This document shows positions 33,486 to 42,381 of a DNA stretch of 64,000 nt, one piece after another. Position 1 is the first letter of the stretch; each line of letters opens with the position of its first letter. Below the pieces are notes generated by a model. The model ran no database searches and was not told where the DNA came from. It worked only from the letters and a program-made list of their open reading frames with translations. The translations under genes were made by a program, and so were the position numbers. The DNA is from CAWVSB01 sp046710535 (lineage in GTDB: Bacteria > Pseudomonadota > Gammaproteobacteria > Pseudomonadales > CAWVSB01). The DNA lies in the NCBI GenBank assembly GCA_046710535.1, contig JBKEHH010000010.1, positions 47,016-111,015 of the forward strand, written 5' to 3'.

Positions 33486-34141
33486 CTAGAGCGGTAGTAC
33501 ATAACAATAGACTGTCATGAAATGGCAAAAACTTCCTAATAAAACGAAAACGTGAAATATCGCATGATTAAACTTAATCGTTTTAACCGCATAAACAATA
33601 GCCCCTATTGTATAAGCTATGCCACCCGCTAGTAGCCAGCGCAAACCCATATCATCCAAGCTATCCATTAATGGCTTAATGGCTTAATGGCAAATACGAT
33701 CATCCAGCCCATAAACACATAAATCAGCGTGGATAGAATCTTAAACCTACCAGTAAAAAACAGACTAAGCATTATCCCTGCTAAAGCCAAGCCCCATGAC
33801 GCAGCGAATATCGTCCAACCAACAGACCCATTTAAGGTAACTAAGGTTAACGGGGTATAGGTCCCAGCAATCAACACACAAATTGCCGCATGATCAACAA
33901 TTCGTAACTTCGCCCTCAACTTTGGCTCAGCTGTGTTGTGGTAACAAGTTGATGCTGTGTAGAGTAGCACCAAACTTATCCCATAAATGACAAAACTAAA
34001 AAGCGGTAATAGACCCTCAAATTTTACCGCCCGAGCAACTAAAAAAAACAAACCTATGATACTTAGCAGTAATCCAAAGGCGTGGGATAATACATTTATT
34101 TTTTCTTCCAATGGAGAGTAGTATTTGATCGCTGAACCCAC
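33486..34141 (-). pseudogene. Hemolysin III family protein, frameshifted by an 8-bp tandem repeat
   Basis: Members of this family are seven-helix membrane proteins of the PAQR/YqfA type. The first frame (33668-34141, GTG start) has EKINVLSHAFGLLLSIIGLF, TASTCYHNT with the metal-ligand His, RIVDHAAICVLIAGTYTPLT and GWMIVFAIKPL, then ends in SH and a stop. The remainder (33486-33668) has WLLAGGIAYTIGAIVYAVK and the last metal-site helix NHAIFHVFVLLGSFCHF. Between them are three perfect copies of TTAATGGC (33668-33691). With two copies the minus strand reads VFAIKPLMDSLDDMGLRWLL without a break. So the gene is out of frame in this sequence, either mutated or phase-variable. Confidence 0.88.
33668..33691. 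repeat. TTAATGGC x3 tandem repeat inside hemolysin III
   Basis: Three perfect adjoining copies of the 8-bp unit (33668-33675, 33676-33683, 33684-33691). Since 8 is not a multiple of 3, each gain or loss shifts the frame. Confidence 0.95.
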
Positions 34142-34366
34142 TTGTTACGCCTGTTTATTTATTTAAACCAAGACGTTAACATAATGATATATTTGTTATA
34201 TTAATTATCGCTATTTGCATTGGCCACTAGGCTTAAATCTACGCCTTTCTAGACTAGACTTATAAGGGCATGTACTGAGCAGAATTATTGGACTTAACGC
34301 AGTAGCATTACTTAACGTTTGTCAGATTTATTAATCAATGCAGATAGCATCTGTTCGGAGTCAACA

Positions 34367-35068
34367 ATGAACAATAAAATCACTAAAATATCGACAGTAT
34401 TATTAGCATTAATATTACCTTTATCTGCCCTTAGCGCTAAAGAGGCACCACCAGAAACCACTTTTGATGGATTGAATTTAGTAAAAAATGAAAAGCACAC
34501 ACTGGCTTATTTAAGGGACAATACTGACTTTTCTGAATATAACAAAATCTTGATTCTACCAAGCCAGGTAGCCTTTAAGAAAAACTGGCAACGCAACTAC
34601 AACAATGACCATATGATGACTTCTCGAATCAAAAATAATGATGTTGAGAAAATTAAAAAGGGGGTCGCAGAGCTATTTGACGAAACCTTTGCTGAACATA
34701 TGGCTAAAGTGGAAGGTTATACTGTAGTCGCTGAAAATGGGCCCGGAGTGCTTATATTAAAGCCGGCTATTATTAACCTTGACGTGCATGCGCCTGATAT
34801 CAAAACTGCGAATCGAACAGCGACATTCACTGAAACAGCGGGTGCGGCGACTCTCTATCTTGAATTTTACGATGGCGTTAGCAACGAAATATTGGCTCGC
34901 GTGGCAGATGCTAAGGAAACTAGAAATCGTGGCTATCACTCTTGGGCAAATCGAGTAACTAACTCAGCCGACGCCAAGCAATTAATTGGTCGTTGGGCTA
35001 AACAACTCACCGAAATCCTTGAAGACATTGGTGGCGTTGAGGCGCTTAGCGGTACTGAAGAGAAATAA
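34367..35068 (+). CDS. DUF3313-like secreted protein
   Basis: The start used is the ATG at 34367, with TCGGAG upstream and leading into a signal peptide (TVLLALILPLSALSA); an in-frame codon 48 nt upstream is less likely. The mature part has YNKILILPSQVAFKKNW, VLILKPAIINLDVHAPD, and AATLYLEFYDGVSNEILARV followed by DAKETRNRGYHSWANRVTNS and a helical tail. This order is that of DUF3313 proteins, which are usually small lipoproteins or periplasmic proteins of unknown role. No lipobox cysteine is seen here. A 9-bp stem terminator follows at 35076-35099. Confidence 0.7.
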   Translation: MNNKITKISTVLLALILPLSALSAKEAPPETTFDGLNLVKNEKHTLAYLRDNTDFSEYNKILILPSQVAFKKNWQRNYNNDHMMTSRIKNNDVEKIKKGVAELFDETFAEHMAKVEGYTVVAENGPGVLILKPAIINLDVHAPDIKTANRTATFTETAGAATLYLEFYDGVSNEILARVADAKETRNRGYHSWANRVTNSADAKQLIGRWAKQLTEILEDIGGVEALSGTEEK

Positions 35069-35075
35069 CTTTAAC

Positions 35076-35104
35076 GGCAGGCTATTGCTTTAGCCTGCCT
35101 ATTA
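35076..35104 (+). terminator. Intrinsic terminator after the DUF3313-like gene
   Basis: GGCAGGCTA (35076-35084) and TAGCCTGCC (35091-35099) form a 9-bp stem with a 6-nt loop, followed by TATTATT. Confidence 0.75.
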
Positions 35105-35215
35105 TTACTCCGTTGGGTAAAATCAATAAAAAACCATCAGAATTCTGTTGGTAACATCAACATATCCGTATACTACTCACCTCGTAATAATAGCTAAGCC
35201 AAGGTTAACGCCACC

Positions 35216-36205
35216 ATGTTAGACAGAACTTTTTGCTGCGCCCCGCTAATGGATTGGTCTGATCGCCACTGCCGTTACTTGTGGCGCCTAATGAGCAAAA
35301 ATGCCTTGGTCTATACTGAAATGATTACTACCGGTGCTATTATTTATGGCGACAATCAAGAGCGCTTTCTTGGTTACAACCAAGAAGAACACCCCGTCGC
35401 CATTCAACTTGGTGGCAGCAATCCCAAAGATTTAGCCCAGTGCGCACAGCTGGCACAGAAATGGGGTTATGACGAAGTAAATCTCAACGTTGGCTGCCCG
35501 TCAGATCGGGTACAAAACGGTCAATTTGGCGCTTGCCTAATGGCGGAGCCACAATTAGTTCGCGATGGTATAAAAGCCATGCAAGATAACTGCGACATAC
35601 CCGTTACCATTAAACATCGTATTGGCATTGATGATTTAGACAGTTATCAATGGTTATCTGACTTTGTTGCCACCGTTGCTGAAAGCGGTTGTACCACCTT
35701 TATTGTTCATGCTCGTAAAGCAATTTTGTCGGGTTTAAGTCCGAAACAGAATAGAGAAATACCGCCATTAAGTTATCCAACCGTATACCAACTTAAGCAG
35801 GACTTTCCTCAGCTAGAATTTGTGCTTAATGGTGGGATAGAAAATCTAGCTCAGTGTAAAACCCATCTACAACATGTGAACGGCGTTATGCTTGGTCGCG
35901 CCGCGTACCAAAATCCATGGATGCTAAATGATGTCGATCCTACGTTATTTAGCTCCCCAGCGTTAATAACTTCTCCAGAACAGTTAGTCGAAAGTTATCT
36001 GCCATATATACAAAATCAACTTGATGCAGGCGCACCATTAATGCGTATGTCAAAACATTTACTAGGCGTATTTCAAGGTGTACCCGGTGCTCGCCAATTT
36101 AGGCGACACCTGAGTGAGAGCGGCTATAAAAAAGGGGCCGGAATTGAAATAGTTGAGAAAGCCTTATCAATGGTGAAAGAAGCCAAAGCACTAGCCGTTT
36201 CGTAA
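35216..36205 (+). CDS. dusA: tRNA-dihydrouridine(20/20a) synthase
   Basis: FMN-dependent enzyme that reduces uridine 20/20a in the tRNA D-loop. The 329-residue product begins LDRTFCCAPLMDWSDRHCRY, the DusA form of the family start, followed by YTEMITTGAIIYG and NLNVGCPSDRVQNGQFGACL with the catalytic Cys. TIKHRIGIDDLDSY gives the phosphate/RNA-binding Lys and Arg. EFVLNGGIENLAQC and VNGVMLGRAAYQNPW bind FMN. The length matches DusA. Transaldolase follows 44 nt later on the same strand. Confidence 0.94.
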   Translation: MLDRTFCCAPLMDWSDRHCRYLWRLMSKNALVYTEMITTGAIIYGDNQERFLGYNQEEHPVAIQLGGSNPKDLAQCAQLAQKWGYDEVNLNVGCPSDRVQNGQFGACLMAEPQLVRDGIKAMQDNCDIPVTIKHRIGIDDLDSYQWLSDFVATVAESGCTTFIVHARKAILSGLSPKQNREIPPLSYPTVYQLKQDFPQLEFVLNGGIENLAQCKTHLQHVNGVMLGRAAYQNPWMLNDVDPTLFSSPALITSPEQLVESYLPYIQNQLDAGAPLMRMSKHLLGVFQGVPGARQFRRHLSESGYKKGAGIEIVEKALSMVKEAKALAVS

Positions 36206-36249
36206 TCCTGCACGTACACTAAACCGCTAATAATTTTCTGGATAAACAC

Positions 36250-37200
36250 ATGAGCAATAAGCTAGATCAACTAAAAACAATGACAGACGTTGTCGCTGAC
36301 ACTGGCGACATTGTAGCTATTGAACGTTTTAAACCATTAGATGCTACAACCAACCCATCACTAATACTAAAAGCTGCTCAGTTAGAAAAATACGCCACCC
36401 TGTTAGCTACTGCAAAAGAAATTGGGAAAAATACTAATGGCAGTTCTAGGCAGCAATTAGCCGTTGCTGGTGATCATCTAGCGGTCGCAATTGGTTGTGA
36501 AATATTAAAGTTAGTACCGGGCCGAGTTTCAACTGAAGTAGATTCCAGATTGTCTTTTAACACCAGTGCGACAGTAGAAAAAGCACGTCAACTTATCGAC
36601 TTATACCAGCAAAATGGTGTGAGTAAAGATCGCGTGCTAATAAAAATTGCCTCGACATGGGAAGGAATTAAGGCCGCTGAAGTATTGGAAAAAGAAGGCA
36701 TTAACTGTAATCTCACTTTGCTATTTGGATTTACCCAGGCTGTTGCCTGTGCCGATGCAGGCATTACCTTAATTTCCCCATTTGTAGGGCGTATATTGGA
36801 CTGGTACAAAGCAGACAGTGGCATAGAAAACTATCCTGCCGCAGAAGACCCCGGAGTGGTATCGGTTAGTAATATCTATCGTTATTACAAAAAGAATGAC
36901 TACCAAACGATTGTTATGGGCGCTAGCTTTAGGAACATCGGTGAAATAGAACAACTTGCAGGCTGCGATCGATTAACCATTAGCCCACAGTTAATGGCAG
37001 AACTTGAAGCTGAGCAGGGTTTGCTGGAGCGTAAGCTATCGCCTGATAATACAGCTACTACCTCACCATTTGAAACCTTTGATGAAAAACAGTTTCGTTG
37101 GAGTATGAACGAGAATACTATGGCAACAGAAAAACTAGCGCAAGGAATAAGAGCTTTTACTGTTGATCAGATAAAACTCGAACAATTACTTTCAGCATAA
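36250..37200 (+). CDS. tal: Transaldolase
   Basis: Transfers a dihydroxyacetone unit between sugar phosphates in the pentose phosphate pathway. The 316-residue product is the TalB class: LDATTNPSLILKAAQLEKYA near the start, then VSTEVDSRLSFNTSATVEKA, and the Schiff-base Lys in DRVLIKIASTWEGIKAA. LTLLFGFTQAVACADAGITL and ISPFVGRILDWYK follow. It lies between dusA and a TerB-like gene (gap 17 nt) and may be read with both. Confidence 0.95.
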   Translation: MSNKLDQLKTMTDVVADTGDIVAIERFKPLDATTNPSLILKAAQLEKYATLLATAKEIGKNTNGSSRQQLAVAGDHLAVAIGCEILKLVPGRVSTEVDSRLSFNTSATVEKARQLIDLYQQNGVSKDRVLIKIASTWEGIKAAEVLEKEGINCNLTLLFGFTQAVACADAGITLISPFVGRILDWYKADSGIENYPAAEDPGVVSVSNIYRYYKKNDYQTIVMGASFRNIGEIEQLAGCDRLTISPQLMAELEAEQGLLERKLSPDNTATTSPFETFDEKQFRWSMNENTMATEKLAQGIRAFTVDQIKLEQLLSA

Positions 37201-37217
37201 ATAGGCAGCAGTATAAA

Positions 37218-37664
37218 ATGAAATCGGCATTAAAACGTTTTCTCGAAAACCTACTTCCACCAGAAGAAACCGTAGAAACGGATGAAGAAGCACTAAATTT
37301 TGCCGCGGCTCTGCTGCTATTTGAAGTAGCTAACGCTGACTACAACCTGGATGATGTTGAGTGGCAGTCGATGAAAAAAGCGCTTAAAGAAGTACTAGGA
37401 ATAAATACGGACAATGCTGATAAGCTGCTAAAAATCGCTGAGGGGCATTCGCAAAGCAATACCTCACTGCAGCCTTTTACCCGATTGATCAATGATGAAT
37501 TCGATGTAGAGAAAAAGAAACAACTAATGAAGGCGATGTGGCAAATCGCTTATGCTGATGGGAAGTTAGACAAATATGAAGAGCATTACCTGCGCAAAAT
37601 TTCCGATCTACTTTATATTCCGCATAGTCAGTTTATTCAACAAAAGCTAGCTGTAATTGGCTAG
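37218..37664 (+). CDS. TerB-like (tellurite resistance/co-chaperone) domain protein
   Basis: The 148-residue all-helical product has the TerB features: FAAALLLFEVANADYNLDDVEW with acidic residues in the first repeat, then LMKAMWQIAYADGKLDKYEE, the second repeat with the A-D-G-x-[IL]-x-x-x-E motif. Such domains bind metal or act as scaffold. No other tellurite genes are near. It follows tal by 17 nt and its stop abuts the end of the convergent STAS gene. Confidence 0.85.
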   Translation: MKSALKRFLENLLPPEETVETDEEALNFAAALLLFEVANADYNLDDVEWQSMKKALKEVLGINTDNADKLLKIAEGHSQSNTSLQPFTRLINDEFDVEKKKQLMKAMWQIAYADGKLDKYEEHYLRKISDLLYIPHSQFIQQKLAVIG

Positions 37665-38153
37665 CTAACCACTATTTTTTTCTAGGGCGTTAACAAGCTC
37701 TTTAAACTTGGCTTCATTTTCTTCACACAAACCCATTAATACTTTGTGCGCATTAAGCACTTTTTTACGCATGCCCTCTTCTGAACAGCTTACATGAGGT
37801 AGCTCAGACAGCTCGCTAATACTATCAGGCGCTTTATCACGAATATCAAATACGCGATCAAAACCCATAGACACTATAAGACGATTAATACTTTCACAAT
37901 TGGATACAATAACTGGCGTAAAATTGAATCGACTGCGTGCCTCGATAGATATTTTTGCCAACATACCTAAGCTAGTGCTATCTATACCTTCCGCTTCAGT
38001 TAAGTCAACAATCACACTGATGAAATTGTCGGCAGATAAGATAGTCTCAATATATTGATCGAAGGAGCCGCACAAACTCACGCGCACATCACCGATAAGC
38101 TTTATTAAATAAGCGCCTTCATGGCTTGCAACTTGTATTTTCCCAAGCTGCAT
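37665..38153 (-). CDS. STAS-domain anti-anti-sigma-factor-like protein
   Basis: The 162-residue product has a STAS domain (residues about 10-105): VRVSLCGSFDQYIETIL, then SVIVDLTEAEGIDSTSLGML, where the Ser of D-S-T-S is the usual phosphorylation site. NRLIVSMGFDRVFDI follows. A helical C-terminal tail of some 50 residues has two cysteines. The gene begins 2 nt after the stop of the response-regulator phosphatase, which would dephosphorylate it in a partner-switching circuit. No anti-sigma kinase gene is adjacent. Confidence 0.85.
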   Translation of the reverse strand: MQLGKIQVASHEGAYLIKLIGDVRVSLCGSFDQYIETILSADNFISVIVDLTEAEGIDSTSLGMLAKISIEARSRFNFTPVIVSNCESINRLIVSMGFDRVFDIRDKAPDSISELSELPHVSCSEEGMRKKVLNAHKVLMGLCEENEAKFKELVNALEKNSG

Positions 38154-38155
38154 AG

Positions 38156-39343
38156 CTAACCTCGCTTAACCATTAATACTGCAATGTCATCGGGGATTTC
38201 ATCCAAAGCATCAACCCCAAAACTATCAATCAAACTGTCTAAATCTTGCGGTGCATTTTGCATACTTTCCAACAAAGCGGTTTCTTTATCAACCAATTGC
38301 TTTGGTGGCAGAATTTCTAAAATACCGTCAGAGAACATATACAGAGTAAACTTTTCAGGCAATTCAATGGTTTGCTCATTAAACTCAGCATCTTTAAATA
38401 AGCCCACTGGCATACCCGAACCGGGTAAATATTTAGCACCTTGCGCAGTAACTAATATCGGCTCAGGCAAATGGCCCGCAGTACTATAACGCAATGTATT
38501 AGCTTTAATATCCAAAACGCCGACACACATAGTCATATGCTTACCAATGCCAGAGTCCAACAGAGCATTATTGGCGCGTTGTAAAAATGTAATCGGTTCG
38601 ATCACTGTATGCACACCATGACGATTATAGTCACTTCGCTGATGCGCGGTATAGTCTTTCAAAATAGCGGTAACAAATGCTGACGAAGCACCATGGCCAG
38701 AAATATCAGCAATAAAGAAATTTATATAATTATCACCTACCAATATATATTCGACAAAATCGCCACTGAGATATAAAGACGGGATGACTCGATGAGTAAA
38801 AGTATAAGGCCCTAAAGTATGCGGCGATGGCGGCAACAGACGCATTTGCACGTGTCGCCCTGCCTGCTGATCCTGCTCCAATACTCGTAGATGGTTTTCC
38901 AACTGTCGATTAGTTTGCTCAAGCTTTTCACGATAGGCGCTATTTTCTTTGCGTAATTTAACTTGCTCTAAGCAACGGCCGATAGATTTCTCCAGCGCGT
39001 CAATATCCTTGATTGGCTTAATAAAGTAGTCGTTAGCACCGAGGCGGAGCGCGTCGACGACATCACTTATTTCACCGGCACCAGAGATGACAATAATTGG
39101 CGTATCCGGGCTAGCCGCGTTTATCTCCCGCAGTACTGAAATACCATCTTTCTTCGGCATCCGCAGATCACACAGCACTATATCCGGCAAAAGTTCTTGT
39201 TGTAAGGCTACACCCTGCTCACCGTCACCGGCTTGATGTACGTTATATCCAACTTCATCTAAATAAACAGCAATACTGTCTCGCACAGCATCGTCATCAT
39301 CTATTATTAAAATGGAGTTATTATTTGGCATTAACGCCAGCAC
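38156..39343 (-). CDS. Response regulator with SpoIIE-type PP2C phosphatase domain
   Basis: The 395-residue product has an N-terminal receiver domain (LIIDDDDAVRDS, phospho-acceptor Asp in DIVLCDLRMPKKDG, Lys in YFIKPIKD). A coiled-coil linker (about 128-165) joins it to a PPM/SpoIIE phosphatase domain: RLLPPSPHTLGPYTFTHRV, LYLSGDFVEYI, INFFIADISGHGASSAFVTA with the metal-binding Asp, and DGILEILPP. This is the HsbR/RsbU-like arrangement in which phosphorylation turns on the phosphatase, which acts on a STAS protein; the STAS partner is the next gene. The output sigma factor or flagellar/biofilm target is not visible. Confidence 0.92.
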   Translation of the reverse strand: MLALMPNNNSILIIDDDDAVRDSIAVYLDEVGYNVHQAGDGEQGVALQQELLPDIVLCDLRMPKKDGISVLREINAASPDTPIIVISGAGEISDVVDALRLGANDYFIKPIKDIDALEKSIGRCLEQVKLRKENSAYREKLEQTNRQLENHLRVLEQDQQAGRHVQMRLLPPSPHTLGPYTFTHRVIPSLYLSGDFVEYILVGDNYINFFIADISGHGASSAFVTAILKDYTAHQRSDYNRHGVHTVIEPITFLQRANNALLDSGIGKHMTMCVGVLDIKANTLRYSTAGHLPEPILVTAQGAKYLPGSGMPVGLFKDAEFNEQTIELPEKFTLYMFSDGILEILPPKQLVDKETALLESMQNAPQDLDSLIDSFGVDALDEIPDDIAVLMVKRG

Positions 39344-39394
39344 CTAAGCAACATACAACACCTTGTAACGATGACACTAACAACAGTCATAGGC

Positions 39395-40138
39395 CTAAAA
39401 GTCATCAAATCCTTCATCGAACTCTTGTTCACCAAAATCATCAATAAAGCCACCATTGATAATTGCGTTACGATTTTGCAAATAAGCGTCTCGAAAAAAG
39501 TTATAACTATCTCCTGTTACTAAACCACTTAAGGCAATAACATCAGCTCTACTATCAACATAGTACACAGCTGTAATGGTATTTCTGGTCGACACATGAT
39601 CAATATTAAAGGTTGGCGACAGTGTTTGCTCAGGTACTAAACCGATTGCATCTCTTACCGTACTTGGCCCCCATAATGGAATAGTTAAATATGGCCCTGC
39701 AGGCACGCCCCATTTGGCAAACGTTAACCCAAAATCTTCACGTTCATAAGGAATGCCCATTTTCGTTGCCGCATCAAAAATGCCAAATACGCCAAAGGTA
39801 ATGTTGGCACTAAAACGTAATACATCCCAGCCTACATCAACTAGCTCAACTTGCAGCACATCGTTAACAAAAGTAGGGATTACACGAACAGTATTGAAGA
39901 TATTAGTAATGCCATTATCAACAACTCGGGGAATAACAAATTGATAGCTCTTGGCAGCAGGTAACAAAATAAACTTATCGACCTGCTGATTAAAAGCATG
40001 CATTGAGCGATTGAACGGTTCCCAAGGATCGGCAGGATTTACATCACGCTGTTGATCTTGTGCCATTGCACCAATTGATAGACACCAAAAAAATAGCAAA
40101 TTCACTAATTTAGGTAAGATTTTCAATTCATTCATCAA
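39395..40138 (-). CDS. mlaA: MlaA/VacJ-family outer-membrane lipid-asymmetry protein
   Basis: Takes misplaced phospholipids out of the outer leaflet of the outer membrane and passes them to the Mla pathway. The 247-residue product has DPWEPFNRSMHAFNQQVDKF, then RDAIGLVPEQ and YLTIPLWGPSTVRDA, all VacJ hallmarks. The N-terminus ends its signal AMAQDQ without a proper lipobox (the cysteine is in FFWC), so lipidation is doubtful compared with E. coli MlaA. The other mla genes are not in the window. Confidence 0.9.
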   Translation of the reverse strand: MMNELKILPKLVNLLFFWCLSIGAMAQDQQRDVNPADPWEPFNRSMHAFNQQVDKFILLPAAKSYQFVIPRVVDNGITNIFNTVRVIPTFVNDVLQVELVDVGWDVLRFSANITFGVFGIFDAATKMGIPYEREDFGLTFAKWGVPAGPYLTIPLWGPSTVRDAIGLVPEQTLSPTFNIDHVSTRNTITAVYYVDSRADVIALSGLVTGDSYNFFRDAYLQNRNAIINGGFIDDFGEQEFDEGFDDF

Positions 40139-40244
40139 CTTTCTTATAAGCCCATAGGTTCTAGATTACCTAACTTTTTGCATTATAGTCACGAAATCAA
40201 TAGAAGTCTTTAGCTAATAACTCGATATCTATAGTCAGGATTAA

Positions 40245-41009
40245 CTAGCGATAGGTACCAAGAATAATACCAAACTTTTGCAAGCTAGTAAGAATCTCCA
40301 GCCCGGCTATAATCAGCTGCGCTGGGTTAGGATGGGCCATTTTCGCGGCTAAATCTGTCAGTATTTGTCGCCCTGTTAGCTCATTATTTTGTGCTATTAC
40401 TTCTAACATAGCCGCCGTTGCAGCATTACTTTGCATAAAACAAACTTTATCAAGCCTATCTCGATACACCACTACATAAGTTGGTTCTGCGGCGGGCTGT
40501 TCAGGCTGAAAGTTCGGCCCAATTTGGTGGACCGGATATGAATACCCCAGTGACCACGCCAATGGGGACAGTGCAGGCACTGCGTCTAGCAGATTGCCAT
40601 TAGTATCTATATTACCCCAATCCGGCTGTGCTTCTTCAATATCTAAACCAACTTCTACCCATTCATAATGGGCCAATTCATATAAAAATAGTGGCAATTC
40701 ACCTTTCGGCATCTGCCCTTCCAACCATGCAATAAACTCTTGCCCTAACTCCAAAAAATAAGGCGTTGAGCATCGATGTTCAACCATGAAATTTCGAATA
40801 ATTTGGTTCCAATGAGCTTCGCTAAATAATGATTTAATGATTGGGAAACCATTAGCCAATAAATCACTAATATTGTTAAAAAATAGCTCTGTATAGATTT
40901 TCATCCGCCTAGGTTCAACCCCGGCGGGTATCGTTTGATGCTCAGGATCACGAATATGAGCAGTAAAACTTGCTTGAACCTGCTGAAAATCAGCTAGCTG
41001 ATCAACCAC
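40245..41009 (-). CDS. DUF2063 partner protein of an MNIO enzyme (BufC/HvfC-like)
   Basis: The 254-residue product fits the DUF2063 'putative DNA-binding' family, which is now known mostly as the partner of DUF692 (MNIO) enzymes. It has the N-terminal helical region DFQQVQASFTAHIRDPEHQT, then RRMKIYTELFFNNISDLLANGFPIIKSLF and the later segment LPLFLYELAHYEWVEVGLDI. It would help the enzyme bind or present the precursor peptide. It overlaps the MNIO gene by 8 nt and is the last gene of a three-gene RiPP operon. Confidence 0.85.
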   Translation of the reverse strand: MVDQLADFQQVQASFTAHIRDPEHQTIPAGVEPRRMKIYTELFFNNISDLLANGFPIIKSLFSEAHWNQIIRNFMVEHRCSTPYFLELGQEFIAWLEGQMPKGELPLFLYELAHYEWVEVGLDIEEAQPDWGNIDTNGNLLDAVPALSPLAWSLGYSYPVHQIGPNFQPEQPAAEPTYVVVYRDRLDKVCFMQSNAATAAMLEVIAQNNELTGRQILTDLAAKMAHPNPAQLIIAGLEILTSLQKFGIILGTYR

Positions 41010-41856
41010 AATCCTTCCCCGTTAAGCCAGCCGATGAAAGCTGTTGTTGATACACCCTAATTTTTTCAACTTCGAGCAATAATTCGGGTAATGGTGGAAT
41101 GTTAAAATCACGCTCTAATAGTGTAGGTAAAACGCCGAAGCGTTTATAAGCGGCTTGCAGTAAACCCCATACTGGTTCGATTACATCAGCGCCGTGAGTA
41201 TCTACTTTTAAATCTTCGTCTTCATTAAAGTGCCCGGCTATATGAATATAAGTAGCCCGCTCACCGGGTAATTTATTTAAAAAATCAATAGGATCATAAT
41301 TGTGATTAATACTATTGACGTAGATATTGTTTACATCTAGCAATAAGTCGCAATCAGCTTCAGCAACGACAGCATTAATAAATTCACTTTCAGACATTTG
41401 CTGCATTGGCGCGGCGTAATATGAGGCATTTTCTATCGCTATGCGCCGCTCTAATGTCTCTTGCACCTGCTTAATCCGACCGGCAACATGATGCACAGCT
41501 TCTTCAGTAAACGGTATTGGCATCAAATCATATAACTGGCCCGTATCGCCGCAATACGTTAAGTGATCAGAATAGAGAGAAATATTTAGCTCGCGCATAA
41601 ATAGCTTAAGCTTATCGAGGAAATCAGTATCAAGGGGCACAAAACCACCGATATTTAAACACAAGCCATGTAGCGTAATAGGATACTGTTCGGCTAAGGC
41701 GCGAAACTTCTTGCCATAGCGCCCGCCTACTCCAATCCAATTTTCAGGAGCGACTTCTAAAAACTTTACAGAATCAGGTTTTAAATTTGCAAGCGGACCC
41801 AATAGGGTCCGCCGCAAGCCTAAACCAGCACCGTGTATAGGCTGGTAATTAGACAT
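41002..41856 (-). CDS. DUF692 multinuclear non-heme iron oxidative enzyme (MNIO; BufB/HvfB-like)
   Basis: The 284-residue TIM-barrel enzyme carries the MNIO metal ligands in order: ITLHGLCLNIGG (His), LYSDHLTYC (Asp-His), RIAIENASYY (Glu), LLDVNNIYVNSINH (Asp and Asn), ATYIHIAGHF (His pair), LKVDTHGADV (Asp-His) and TLLERDF (Glu). Members modify cysteines in precursor peptides to oxazolone-thioamide or related groups that bind copper. The start lies 5 nt after the precursor gene, and the partner gene overlaps its end. This is the clearest enzyme in a RiPP cluster. Confidence 0.92.
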   Translation of the reverse strand: MSNYQPIHGAGLGLRRTLLGPLANLKPDSVKFLEVAPENWIGVGGRYGKKFRALAEQYPITLHGLCLNIGGFVPLDTDFLDKLKLFMRELNISLYSDHLTYCGDTGQLYDLMPIPFTEEAVHHVAGRIKQVQETLERRIAIENASYYAAPMQQMSESEFINAVVAEADCDLLLDVNNIYVNSINHNYDPIDFLNKLPGERATYIHIAGHFNEDEDLKVDTHGADVIEPVWGLLQAAYKRFGVLPTLLERDFNIPPLPELLLEVEKIRVYQQQLSSAGLTGKDCG

Positions 41857-41861
41857 AGTAC

Positions 41862-42224
41862 TTACTTAGCGCCGCATTTGCCTTCGCCACATTTGCCTTC
41901 AGCTTTCTCAGCTTGATCGCCACCGCATGAGCCTTCGCCTTCAGCTTTATCGCCACCGCATGAGCCTTCGCCTTCAGCTTTATCACCGCCACATGAACCT
42001 TCACCTTCAGCTTTTTTGTCGCCGCCGCATTTGCCTTCACCACATTTGCCTTCGCCTTTAGCTTTGTCACCGTGATGGGCGAAATTAGCAAGATCATAAC
42101 CACTACTCATTTGGTTAGCAGCAAACGGATTAGCAGTTTCTGCTAACGCAAAAGGTACAATAGCTGACGCCAAAAATGCTGCGCCTAGGGCGGCTGCGAT
42201 TGGTTTTAATTTTTTGTTATACAT
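41862..42224 (-). CDS. Cys-rich RiPP precursor (bufferin/HvfA-like) with EGKCG and EGSCG repeats
   Basis: The 120-residue product has a signal peptide (ALGAAFLASAIVPFALA) and then a Gly/Glu/Lys/Cys tail. The tail holds seven cysteines: EGKCGEGKCGG, three copies of EGEGSCGGD, and EGKCGEGKCG at the end. EGKCG is the core motif of copper-binding MNIO products of the HvfA/bufferin type. The middle copies carry Ser for Lys. The ribosome site AAGGAT lies 7 nt before the ATG. The DNA holds about three 33-bp tandem copies here (roughly 41920-42010). The product is probably exported to the periplasm to bind copper. The 77 nt upstream of the next gene's end hold no obvious terminator. Confidence 0.85.
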   Translation of the reverse strand: MYNKKLKPIAAALGAAFLASAIVPFALAETANPFAANQMSSGYDLANFAHHGDKAKGEGKCGEGKCGGDKKAEGEGSCGGDKAEGEGSCGGDKAEGEGSCGGDQAEKAEGKCGEGKCGAK

Positions 42225-42381
42225 GGTGTATCCTTTTCTATAGTGGTATTACATTTAGGTTTTTATAACAAGCATTAGCGCTTATGCGTTACTGTAAGAT
42301 CGGACATAGCTTAGCCTAGCTAGTTTCATAATAAACAATAAAAGTCATGATAATAGGTACAAATACATACTAAATTGAACG

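Noticed and set aside
41849..42103. Alternative 84-residue Lys/Ala-rich frame over the precursor gene
   Set aside because: It is the same 33-bp DNA repeat read in another frame. The signal-peptide frame with a ribosome site explains the locus.
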